From NCBI GenBank assembly GCA_038317685.1, contig JBBQBQ010000178.1, positions 1 to 7,371 of the forward strand: a DNA stretch of 7,371 nucleotides. The letters are read 5' to 3'. Below are positions 1 through 6,152 of this stretch, piece after piece. The notes under the pieces were generated by a model that searched no databases, was not told the origin of the DNA, and saw only the letters and a program-made list of their open reading frames with translations. Positions within the stretch are counted from its first letter, which is position 1. Each line of letters starts with the position of its first letter. This stretch comes from JBBQBQ01 sp038317685. Its GTDB lineage: Bacteria; Desulfobacterota; Desulfuromonadia; Desulfuromonadales; DDH964. Made by a program: the position numbers and the translations under genes.

Positions 1-1
1 C

Positions 2-112
2 CTGGTCTCCTGGCTGATCGTGCGTCGCCAAATCCGCCCGCTGCAACAATTGACCAGGCAGGTGCACCCAGCCCGGGCTGCGGCAACCCCTCAGGGTCAG
101 AGGAGGAGATGA
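2..112 (+). pseudogene. 5' fragment of sensory diguanylate cyclase: end of a membrane segment and start of HAMP, frame lost
   Basis: This is the tail of a reading frame entering from the left edge. It reads LVSWLIVRRQIRPLQQL and then TRQV, the end of a transmembrane helix followed by the first HAMP helix with its typical R-P-L-x-x-L. After about position 65 the translation stops looking like HAMP and ends at the TGA at 110-112. The second half of the same HAMP domain (GGDEIATLAEAFNQLL, 102-149) continues in a different frame, 1 nt over. The two parts are therefore one gene split by a frameshift, or by a sequence error. The upstream sensor domain is outside the window. Confidence is high for HAMP identity and moderate for the break being real. 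Confidence 0.6.
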
Positions 113-1916
113 AATCGCCACCCTGGCCGAGGCCTTCAATCAGCTCCTGTTTGAAGTCGCGGAGCAGACCGCCCTCTCCCGGGATCGCCTCGCTTTTCTC
201 CAGACCGTTCTCGACTCCATCCCCATCCCGGTCTATTACAAGGATATTGAGGGACGTTTTCTCGGCTGCAACATTGCCTTCGAACTGATCTTCGGCATCA
301 CCCGGACGGAGTTGTCCGGCAAGACCATCCGGGATATCCTCCCCGCCCCGGAAGCGGAGCAGCATCTGCGCATCGACGCCGCTCTCCTGCCCCAGACCGA
401 ATTGATCGTGCGTTCCTTCGAACAGACACTGACCCTGGCCGACGGCGGGCCGCATCAGATTCAATTCTTCAAGTCCGCCTTCCGCAACAGCCAGGGGCAG
501 CCGGCAGGGCTGGTCAGCACCTTGATCGACATCACCGAACACAAAGTGCTGGAAGCGGCCCTCATCAAGCAGCAGGAATTTTCGGAGAACCTCCTTCAAA
601 ACTCTGCGGTGGCCTGCTTCGTTCTCGATACCGACCACCGGGTCCTCACCTGGACCCGGGCCTGCGAGGAGTTGACCGGCATCAGCGCCCAGCAAGTCCT
701 CGGCACCAATCAGCAATGGAAGGCGTTCTATCCCGAACCGCGCCCCTGCATGGCCGACTTGATTATCGACAACTCTATCGAACAAATCCTCGATCTTTAC
801 GAGACCTTCGCCGATTCACGCCTGATCTCCGAGGGACTCCAGGCCGAAGGCTGGTTTCCCAACGTGGGCGGCCACCGTCGTTATCTCTTCTTTGAGGCCG
901 CACCAATCCGTGACAGCGATGGAGCGCTGATCGCGGCCATCGAAACCCTGCAGGATCTGACCAGCCTCAAGCATGCCGAACTGGGGCTTCGAAAAAGCGA
1001 AGAGAGCTATCGGTCGCTGATCGAACTTTCTCCCGACGCTATCCTCGTCCAGCAGGCCGCCAGGGTGGTCTTCGTCAACCGTGCCGCGGCCAACCTCTTT
1101 GGGGCAGAGACCCCGGAAGAATTGGCAGGGGCCGGAGTTCTTGACCTGATTCATCCCGATTTTCGTGATCTGGCCCAGCAACGTATCGAACGCATCGAAA
1201 CCCGGCAGGGGAACGAACCCTACACCGAAGAAAAAATCCTGCGCCGCGACGGCTCTCCCGTTGACGTCGAATCGAGTTCAAGCTCGGTCTTTTACGGGGG
1301 GGAATGGGCGGTGCAGACGATCTTGCGGGACATTACCGATCGCAAGGAATTGCAGGAGAAAATCTGGCAACAGGCCAATTTCGACACCTTGACCGGGCTT
1401 CCCAACCGGATGCTCTTTCACGACCGCTTGCGCCAGGCCATTGAGCAGGCGGCCCGTGAGAACTATCAGGTCGGGGTCCTCTTCATCGATCTCGACCATT
1501 TCAAGGAGATCAACGATACCCTGGGGCACGAAGCCGGCGATGTCCTGCTGCGGGAGGTTGCAGCGCGGCTCTCCAGGGCCCTGCGCAGCAGCGATACCCT
1601 GGCGCGCATGGGAGGAGACGAATTCACCGGGGTCATGCCTTGGGTCGTCGAACTGTCCCAGGTGGAGATCGTCGCCGGTCGGCTCCTGGAGTCTCTCGCC
1701 CAGCCCTTCCACCTCCCCGGAGGAGAAGGGCACATTTCCGGTTCCATCGGCATCGCTCTTTTCCCAACCGACGCCGCCGACATCCCGACTCTTCTCAAGC
1801 ACGCTGATGCCGCCATGTATCGGTCCAAACAGTCGGGTCGAAACGCCTATTGTTTCTTCGGCCGGGGCGAGGTCCAACATGGCCCCGGTGTGATTGACGA
1901 CCCTGCCCCAGCCTGA
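54..1916 (+). CDS. PAS-PAS-PAS-GGDEF diguanylate cyclase (3' part of a HAMP-containing membrane receptor)
   Basis: Makes cyclic di-GMP from two GTP, controlled by sensory domains. The frame is open from 54 but has no start codon before TTG at 312. Recognisable HAMP (102-149) and PAS sequence lie upstream of that TTG, so it is not the natural start. Numbering from the TTG codon: the first PAS domain spans it and ends near residue 75 (LIDITEHK); the second is about 92-218, a variant with WKAFYPEPRP and ending in ETLQDLT; the third is about 232-345, ending in ILRDITDRK; GGDEF is about 355-525. The active-site GGDEF is intact at 434-438. Metal-binding D393 lies in FIDLDHF. A product-inhibition site RSSD at 425-428 sits the canonical five residues before GGDEF. 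There is no EAL domain. Catalysis looks intact, but the frameshift at about 65-100 would cut the cyclase from its membrane sensor. It is followed at once by a terminator. Confidence 0.9.
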   Translation, partial: PGRCTQPGLRQPLRVRGGDEIATLAEAFNQLLFEVAEQTALSRDRLAFLQTVLDSIPIPVYYKDIEGRFLGCNIAFELIFGITRTELSGKTIRDILPAPEAEQHLRIDAALLPQTELIVRSFEQTLTLADGGPHQIQFFKSAFRNSQGQPAGLVSTLIDITEHKVLEAALIKQQEFSENLLQNSAVACFVLDTDHRVLTWTRACEELTGISAQQVLGTNQQWKAFYPEPRPCMADLIIDNSIEQILDLYETFADSRLISEGLQAEGWFPNVGGHRRYLFFEAAPIRDSDGALIAAIETLQDLTSLKHAELGLRKSEESYRSLIELSPDAILVQQAARVVFVNRAAANLFGAETPEELAGAGVLDLIHPDFRDLAQQRIERIETRQGNEPYTEEKILRRDGSPVDVESSSSSVFYGGEWAVQTILRDITDRKELQEKIWQQANFDTLTGLPNRMLFHDRLRQAIEQAARENYQVGVLFIDLDHFKEINDTLGHEAGDVLLREVAARLSRALRSSDTLARMGGDEFTGVMPWVVELSQVEIVAGRLLESLAQPFHLPGGEGHISGSIGIALFPTDAADIPTLLKHADAAMYRSKQSGRNAYCFFGRGEVQHGPGVIDDPAPA

Positions 1917-1926
1917 TTCCTTACGC

Positions 1927-1956
1927 AAAAACGCCACCCCCGAGGGTGGCGTTTTT
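1927..1956. terminator. Bidirectional Rho-independent terminator
   Basis: A perfect 13-bp inverted repeat, AAAAACGCCACCC (1927-1939) and GGGTGGCGTTTTT (1944-1956), with a 4-nt loop CCGA. The GC-rich core is flanked by five A on the left and five T on the right, so the hairpin plus U-tract works in both directions. It lies 10 bp after the diguanylate cyclase stop and 35 bp after the stop of the convergent cyclic-nucleotide-binding gene, so it can end both transcripts. Confidence 0.93.
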
Positions 1957-1991
1957 GGTGGTGATCAACAAATTGAGGTGGCCACCTCTCC

Positions 1992-2462
1992 TCAAAAGAT
2001 CGACGCCAGCCGTTCGAAGGATTTGCGCAATCGGGTTGAAACGGCGAAAAGCATGCCTTTGAGAATTTTTCCGCCGAGGACCGGGTGGGCCTGCAACAGG
2101 GCCTCGAATCGTTCGCAAGTCAGAAAAAGCAGTGTTGTATCCTCCATCGCCACCGCCGTCACCGCACGCGGCCCCTTCTCGACCAGGCAGAATTCGCCGA
2201 CGATGGCGCCTGGGCTGTAGACCCCGACCACGACCTCTTTCCCGGCGAACTCGGTCTCCTTCTTCACTTCGATCTTTCCCTCGACGATGAAGGCCTCGAA
2301 ATCTCCGGGATCTCCTTCCTTCCACAGGATGTCTCCGGCTTTGATCTGACTGCAGGTAAAGTACTCAGCCAGGGTTTCCAGATCCTCTTCCTCGAGAAAT
2401 TGGAAGAACCGCAGCTGCTTCTTGAGCAGGGCGCAGCGCTCCTCGTGGGTCTGGATGATCAT
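1992..2462 (-). CDS. Stand-alone cyclic-nucleotide-binding (CRP-like) domain protein
   Basis: A 156-residue protein consisting of one cNMP-binding beta-barrel domain and a C-terminal helix. It opens with helices typical of the fold (LLKKQLRFFQFLEEEDLETL, 12-31), followed by the beta-roll. The phosphate-binding cassette is at about 85-104: G-E at 89-90 for the ribose and P-R-A at 98-100 for the phosphate-contacting Arg. There is no helix-turn-helix, so it is not a CRP/FNR transcription factor. There is also no signal peptide or membrane helix, so it should be cytoplasmic. The ATG overlaps the mlaC stop as ATGA (2459-2462), and a GGAGG lies 8 nt before it, so it is translationally coupled to mlaC. 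It is the last gene of the mla cluster. A role sensing a nucleotide and tuning the transporter is an inference. The ligand is unknown. Confidence 0.88.
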   Translation of the reverse strand: MIIQTHEERCALLKKQLRFFQFLEEEDLETLAEYFTCSQIKAGDILWKEGDPGDFEAFIVEGKIEVKKETEFAGKEVVVGVYSPGAIVGEFCLVEKGPRAVTAVAMEDTTLLFLTCERFEALLQAHPVLGGKILKGMLFAVSTRLRKSFERLASIF

Positions 2463-3064
2463 CCGGACTTCCTCCCGCGGTCTGCTTCCTGCGCTTTGAC
2501 CTTCTGCTCCAGTTGTTTAAGGAGTCCGTCTATACCGTCCTTGCGGGCTATTTCGCCGAAGCTGCTGCGATAGTTTCTTACCAGACTCACCCCTTCGATG
2601 ACCACGTCGTAGACCTTCCAATCATCCCCCTGCCGGGCCAGCCGGTAGGTCAAGGGGATGTCGGCGCTCTTGGTGGCGACGACGGTCTCCACCTCGGCCC
2701 GCTCACCGTCGATCTTTTCACCGAGAAAATTGATCTTTTCGTCGGTATAGGATTCGACCTTGCCAAGATAGCTGGTTTCCAGGAGGTCACTGTACAGGGT
2801 GATAAAACGTTCTTTTTGAGAAGCATCGGCCTGACGCCAAAAAGGACCGAGGGTCCACTGGGACATCAGGGCAAAATCGAAACGCGCCCGGACCAGGGCA
2901 CTCAGCCGCTCGCGGCGTGCCGTCCCGACGAGGGCCGGATTCCGTAACACTTCCAGAACCTGATTGACAGTCTGCCGGACCAGGTCCAGAGGCGGCGCCG
3001 CCAGAGCAGAGCCGGGCAGGGTGCAGGCGATGATCAGGAGCAGTATGAGAAAACGTTTGATCAC
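2459..3064 (-). CDS. mlaC: MlaC (Ttg2D family) periplasmic phospholipid-binding protein
   Basis: A 201-residue periplasmic carrier that shuttles phospholipid between the outer-membrane MlaA complex and the inner-membrane MlaFED transporter. The N-terminus is a clear Sec signal peptide: MIKR, then a hydrophobic core (about 5-18), then SALA with probable cleavage after residue 22. The mature part has the family pattern RARFDFALMSQWTLG (59-73) and the C-terminal WKVYDVVIEGVSLVRNYRSS (149-168), the most conserved stretch of the family. Length is close to E. coli MlaC (about 210). The start is GTG at 3064, supported by a GGAGG 7 nt upstream that overlaps the stop of mlaA 13 bp before. The stop overlaps the next gene by 4 bp. 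The C-terminus is charged (QKVKAQEADRGRKSG) and probably flexible. Confidence 0.93.
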   Translation of the reverse strand: MIKRFLILLLIIACTLPGSALAAPPLDLVRQTVNQVLEVLRNPALVGTARRERLSALVRARFDFALMSQWTLGPFWRQADASQKERFITLYSDLLETSYLGKVESYTDEKINFLGEKIDGERAEVETVVATKSADIPLTYRLARQGDDWKVYDVVIEGVSLVRNYRSSFGEIARKDGIDGLLKQLEQKVKAQEADRGRKSG

Positions 3065-3077
3065 GGGTCAACCTCCA

Positions 3078-3812
3078 TTATTCTTCGACCTGGGCCTGAC
3101 GATGCTGGACGTAGGCATCGCGGATGAACAGGTACGGGTCGAGGGCATCGTGTTTGATCTGTTCATAGGTGTCCTTGTCGAGGGAAAGACCATTCATGCG
3201 GTCAAAGCCTTTGACCCCGGCCTGTTCCAGGGTCGTCAGGCCGGTATAAGTCAGCGGATCGAGAAAAATGTCGCCGACCCGGCCGACGCCATCGCGCAGG
3301 CTGGAAGGGCCGAAGAAGGGGATAACCAGATAAAACCCGTGGCCGATGCCGTAGTTCCCGAAGGTTTGGCCGAAATCTTCCGGCTGCGGTTGGAGTTTGG
3401 CCAAGCTCTGGGCCGGGTCGAAGAGACCCGCCAGACCGAGGGTCGAATTGAGGAGGAAACGGCCGGCCTCGATGCCGGCCCGCTGGGCTTTCAACTGCAG
3501 CAGGTTGCCGACAAAACGTACCGGGAAGAGGAGGTTGTCAAAGACATTGCCGACGGAAATCCGGACCGGCTCGGGGACGATCCGGTAGCCGCGGGCGAGC
3601 GGCTTCAACAGGTAGAAATACAGCTTGTCGTTGACCCAGAAGATGCCACGGTTGACGGGTTGAAGCGGGTCGGCGATATGCACTTCCAGCTCCTCACCGG
3701 CAAAGGGGTCGGGTCCTGACGCGGCAGCGTCATCAGTCTGGGCCATCGCCATGGTTCCCTGGGACAGGATCACCAGGGCTATCAAACCGAACAACCGAAC
3801 TCTCATGGCCAC
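3078..3812 (-). CDS. mlaA: MlaA (VacJ family) outer-membrane phospholipid transport component
   Basis: A 244-residue MlaA/VacJ protein. In E. coli it removes misplaced phospholipid from the outer leaflet of the outer membrane and passes it to MlaC. Family motifs in order: DPLQPVNRGIFWVNDKLY (48-65), RFLLNSTLGLAGLFDPA (118-134) and DFGQTFGNYGIGHGFYLVIP (146-165) followed by FFGPSSLRDGVG (166-177). A signal peptide is present (hydrophobic 8-18, then AMA at 22-24), but there is no lipobox. The whole protein has no cysteine, so unlike E. coli MlaA it cannot be a lipoprotein; cleavage by signal peptidase I is expected. Two starts are possible: GTG at 3812, with a GGGG 6 nt upstream, or ATG at 3806. 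Neither changes the mature protein. It lies between mlaD (49-bp gap) and mlaC (13-bp gap). Confidence 0.93.
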   Translation of the reverse strand: MAMRVRLFGLIALVILSQGTMAMAQTDDAAASGPDPFAGEELEVHIADPLQPVNRGIFWVNDKLYFYLLKPLARGYRIVPEPVRISVGNVFDNLLFPVRFVGNLLQLKAQRAGIEAGRFLLNSTLGLAGLFDPAQSLAKLQPQPEDFGQTFGNYGIGHGFYLVIPFFGPSSLRDGVGRVGDIFLDPLTYTGLTTLEQAGVKGFDRMNGLSLDKDTYEQIKHDALDPYLFIRDAYVQHRQAQVEE

Positions 3813-3861
3813 ATCATACCCCAGTTATTGGTGAAAAAGTGAGATCTCGGGGATCCGGCCC

Positions 3862-4314
3862 TCAAGGTGACTTCTTCTCGAAGATGTACTTGCTGACCAG
3901 TTCTTCCAGGTTGATCGCCGACTCGGTCTCGGTGATTTTCCCCCCTGGCTTGATCAACGTCTCGGCGCCTCCGGGGGAGATGCTGATGTAGCGATCGCCG
4001 ATGATTCCCCCAGTCCGGATCGAGGCGATGCTGTCCTCTTGCAGCTTAACCGGCTGATCGATGGCCATCTCAACCACCGCCTGGTAGCTCTGCGGGTCAA
4101 GACGGATGCTCTTCACCGTGCCGACCTGCACCCCGGCGATCTCCACCGTGCCTCCCAGCTTGAGACCGGAGATAGATCCGAACTGGGCCGACACCGGATA
4201 GGTCTGGACCTTGAACAAGCCAATGTTGCCAAGGCGGACCGACAGCCAAGCAAAGCAAAGAAACCCGACCACCATGAACAGGCCGACGGCAATTTCCAGA
4301 TTAAACCGTTTCAT
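3862..4314 (-). CDS. mlaD: MlaD: MCE-domain inner-membrane-anchored phospholipid transport protein
   Basis: A 150-residue substrate-binding partner of the MlaFE transporter. One N-terminal membrane helix (about 8-27, IAVGLFMVVGFLCFAWLSV) is followed by a single MCE domain at about 37-115, containing GSISGLKLGGTVEIAGVQVG (46-65) and IRTGGIIGDRYISISPGG (98-115). MlaD forms a hexameric ring with a central hydrophobic pore in E. coli. The ATG at 4314 was chosen because the membrane helix begins right after it. A longer in-frame start at 4371 would add 19 residues encoded inside mlaF and is not expected. GGAGGAGG lies 12 nt upstream and GGGG 5 nt upstream. The gene overlaps the end of mlaF by 14 bp. 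It is shorter than E. coli MlaD (183), mainly in the C-terminal tail. Confidence 0.93.
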   Translation of the reverse strand: MKRFNLEIAVGLFMVVGFLCFAWLSVRLGNIGLFKVQTYPVSAQFGSISGLKLGGTVEIAGVQVGTVKSIRLDPQSYQAVVEMAIDQPVKLQEDSIASIRTGGIIGDRYISISPGGAETLIKPGGKITETESAINLEELVSKYIFEKKSP

Positions 4315-5113
4315 AAAATCCCCGTTCCTCCTCCGCGCTTGAGTAAATCGGACCCATGCTCGTCTCCACATACTCCCGAATCAGCGGGTTGTCGGAGAGT
4401 TGGAAAGCCTCGGGGGAGAGGCACCCCTGAATGCGGCCATCCGCCAGGAGTGCCACATAGTCCGAGAGTTTGAATATCTTCGGCACGTCGTGACTGACGA
4501 TGACCGCCGTATAGCCGAGTTGCTGCTGGGTCTGGTAGAAGAGGCGATAAATTTCGTTGCTCTTGTGGGCATCCAGACCGGTGGTCGGTTCGTCGAAGAA
4601 GACCACCTTGGGATCGATGACCAGAGCCCTGGCCAACCCGACTCGCTTGCGCATCCCGCCGGAGAGCTGGGCCGGGTATTTGTTGTTGCTCCCCTTGAGG
4701 TCCATCAGCGCCAGTTTCTCCTCCACCCGCCGCCGGATCTCATCGCCGCTCAGCTCGGTCCGTTCCCGCAACGGCAGTGCCACGTTGTCGAAGACCGTCA
4801 TCGAATCGAAGAGCGCGGAATTCTGGAAAAGGACCCCGAAGTTCATGCGCAGGGCGTTGAGTTCCTTGCGACGAATCTTCGCCAGATCACGGCCGAAAAC
4901 CAGGATCTGCCCCCGGTCGGGACTGACCAGACCGAGCATATGCTTGAGGATGACGCTCTTCCCCTGGCCGCTGGCGCCGACGATGACTGTGGTCCGGCCG
5001 CTCATGATCTGGAGGTCGATTCCCCTGAGGACCCGCTGCCGGCCAAAGGTCTTGGACACCCCGATCAGCTCGATGGCCACCGTTTCGGCCGGTATTGTCT
5101 TCGTTTCCGCCAT
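4301..5113 (-). CDS. mlaF: MlaF: ABC transporter ATPase of the phospholipid transport system
   Basis: A 270-residue cytoplasmic ATPase that powers the MlaE permease. All nucleotide-binding motifs are intact: Walker A GASGQGKS (46-53), Q-loop glutamine 97 in LFQNSALF, signature LSGGMRKRV (150-158), Walker B with catalytic glutamate in VVFFDEPTTGLD (170-181, E175), and switch histidine 208 in VSHD. The GASGQGKS and LFQ-x-SALFDSMTV patterns are typical of the MlaF/Ttg2A branch rather than of import systems. The ATG at 5113 lies 13 bp after the mlaE stop, with only a weak ribosome site (GGGG, 6 nt upstream), so expression may depend on coupling to mlaE. The C-terminal tail (about 240-270) extends beyond the ABC core, as in MlaF proteins. 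The gene end overlaps mlaD. Confidence 0.95.
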   Translation of the reverse strand: MAETKTIPAETVAIELIGVSKTFGRQRVLRGIDLQIMSGRTTVIVGASGQGKSVILKHMLGLVSPDRGQILVFGRDLAKIRRKELNALRMNFGVLFQNSALFDSMTVFDNVALPLRERTELSGDEIRRRVEEKLALMDLKGSNNKYPAQLSGGMRKRVGLARALVIDPKVVFFDEPTTGLDAHKSNEIYRLFYQTQQQLGYTAVIVSHDVPKIFKLSDYVALLADGRIQGCLSPEAFQLSDNPLIREYVETSMGPIYSSAEEERGFYETV

Positions 5114-5126
5114 CTTCGGCCCCGAT

Positions 5127-5915
5127 TCACAACATGATGGCGCTGATCAGGTAGTCCCAGACCAGCACTGTCACCGAGGACATGACGACCGCCCGGGTGG
5201 TGATGCGGCTCACCCCTTCCGCGCCGAACCCCCCGTCGCGCTCCAGGTGCAGGTAATATCCGCGCACCGCCGAAACCCAGACCAGCAGCAGGCCGAAGAT
5301 CAACGATTTCGTTAGTCCCATGCGCAAATCCTGCCAATCGACGTTGGCGTACATCCCCTGAAAGTAAGCACCGGCGTTGACACCGAGGAGTTTCACCCCG
5401 ACCAGCCAGCCGCCCCAGATGCCGACGACGTCGAAGATGCAGGTCAACATCGGCAGGCAAATGATCCCGGCGACGAATTTCGGCACCATCAGGTACTTGT
5501 AGGGATCGATGGCCATGCACTCCAAGGCGTCAATCTGTTCCGAATTGCGCATGATCCCGAGTTCCGCGGTGATCGCTGAGCCAGCCCGGCCGATCACCAT
5601 CAGTGCCGTCAGGACCGGACCGAGTTCGCGGATCAGGCTGAGCGCCACTGCGGAGCCAAGCAGTCCCTCGGAGCCTACCTTGCGCAGGGTGTAGTAGCCC
5701 TGCAGTCCCAGGACCATCCCGGTAAAGGCACCGGTGAAGAGGATGACGAAAATCGAGCGGGCCCCGATGAACTCCATCTGCTGGAGAATCGGCCGCAGCT
5801 TGTAGGGGGGCTGCACCGTCCGTCCGATGCACCGCAGCAGAAAAAACCCCATCCGGCCGGCCATTTCCAAAAGATAAAGGGTTTCATCCCCGATTTTTTC
5901 CAAGGTCCTTCGCAT
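5127..5915 (-). CDS. mlaE: MlaE: permease of the phospholipid transport system
   Basis: A 262-residue integral inner-membrane protein of the MlaE/Ttg2B (DUF140) family, the dimeric core of the MlaFEDB transporter. An amphipathic N-terminal part (1-50) is followed by hydrophobic segments at about 55-76, 84-108, 143-178, 200-218 and 242-262. The family's coupling region is clear: GRAGSAITAELGIMRNSEQI (109-128), then DAL and DPYKYLMVPK (137-146). The ATG at 5915 gives a family-typical length, but no clear ribosome site precedes it. It is the first of the five mla genes and lies 48 bp after the small CxxC gene. In E. coli the ATPase gene comes before the permease gene; here the order is reversed, as in several other phyla. 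The gene for the STAS partner MlaB is not in this cluster. Confidence 0.94.
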   Translation of the reverse strand: MRRTLEKIGDETLYLLEMAGRMGFFLLRCIGRTVQPPYKLRPILQQMEFIGARSIFVILFTGAFTGMVLGLQGYYTLRKVGSEGLLGSAVALSLIRELGPVLTALMVIGRAGSAITAELGIMRNSEQIDALECMAIDPYKYLMVPKFVAGIICLPMLTCIFDVVGIWGGWLVGVKLLGVNAGAYFQGMYANVDWQDLRMGLTKSLIFGLLLVWVSAVRGYYLHLERDGGFGAEGVSRITTRAVVMSSVTVLVWDYLISAIML

Positions 5916-5963
5916 GGCTTAAGGATAGCGGATAAAATCCGTTTTTAAAGGGGGAAAAAGGGA

Positions 5964-6152
5964 TCAGTTCTCGAACTCGGGACAGTACATCATGGCCAGG
6001 GTACCGCGGGCGGCCAGGCAGACCGAGCAGAGTTTCCCGGCATCGCCGAAACGCTCCCGGGCAAGGATGGTACCGGCCTCTTCGGCCGGAGTAGAGGCGG
6101 GAGCGGGTGTGAAGACGGAGCCGCAGATGGTGCAGGGGCGGGGTTCAGTCAT
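5964..6152 (-). CDS. Small two-CxxC (zinc-ribbon-like) protein, function unknown
   Basis: A 62-residue protein, not recognised by name. It has two CxxC pairs, CTIC at 7-10 and CSVC at 42-45, and a further Cys57. This pattern suggests binding of one zinc ion in a rubredoxin-like or zinc-ribbon knuckle. Between the pairs is a low-complexity Pro/Ala stretch (PAPASTPAEEA) and a short charged helix. There is no signal peptide or membrane segment. The ATG at 6152 was chosen because AGGAG lies 10 nt upstream and because the longer in-frame extension back to 6287 runs entirely inside hemH and reads as non-coding. The start overlaps the end of hemH by 8 bp, so the two are probably translationally coupled. 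A link to iron or heme handling is only a guess from this position. Confidence 0.72.
   Translation of the reverse strand: MTEPRPCTICGSVFTPAPASTPAEEAGTILARERFGDAGKLCSVCLAARGTLAMMYCPEFEN

Noticed and set aside
2964..3719. + strand open frame of 251 codons opposite mlaA
   Set aside because: The opposite strand encodes an unmistakable MlaA; this frame is its shadow and continues out of mlaC antisense sequence.
3813..3861. Gap between mlaD and mlaA, with palindromes GAGATCTC and GGATCC
   Set aside because: The palindromes have no loop and no proper T-run for termination, and no good promoter pair was found, so it is probably just an operon spacer.
4315..4371. Longer start for MlaD at 4371
   Set aside because: The added 19 residues are Arg-rich, overlap the mlaF coding end and would precede the membrane helix without family support.
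4400..5315. + strand open frames of about 250 codons opposite mlaF and mlaE
   Set aside because: Shadows of intact MlaF and MlaE; no domain is recognisable in them.
5929..5946. Small hairpin CGGAT-AAA-ATCCG followed by T5 on the + strand, between the CxxC gene and mlaE
   Set aside because: The stem is only 5 bp and the T-run is on the strand that carries no gene here; in the mlaE sense the T-run is missing. It is not a credible terminator, though it might slightly structure the mlaE leader.
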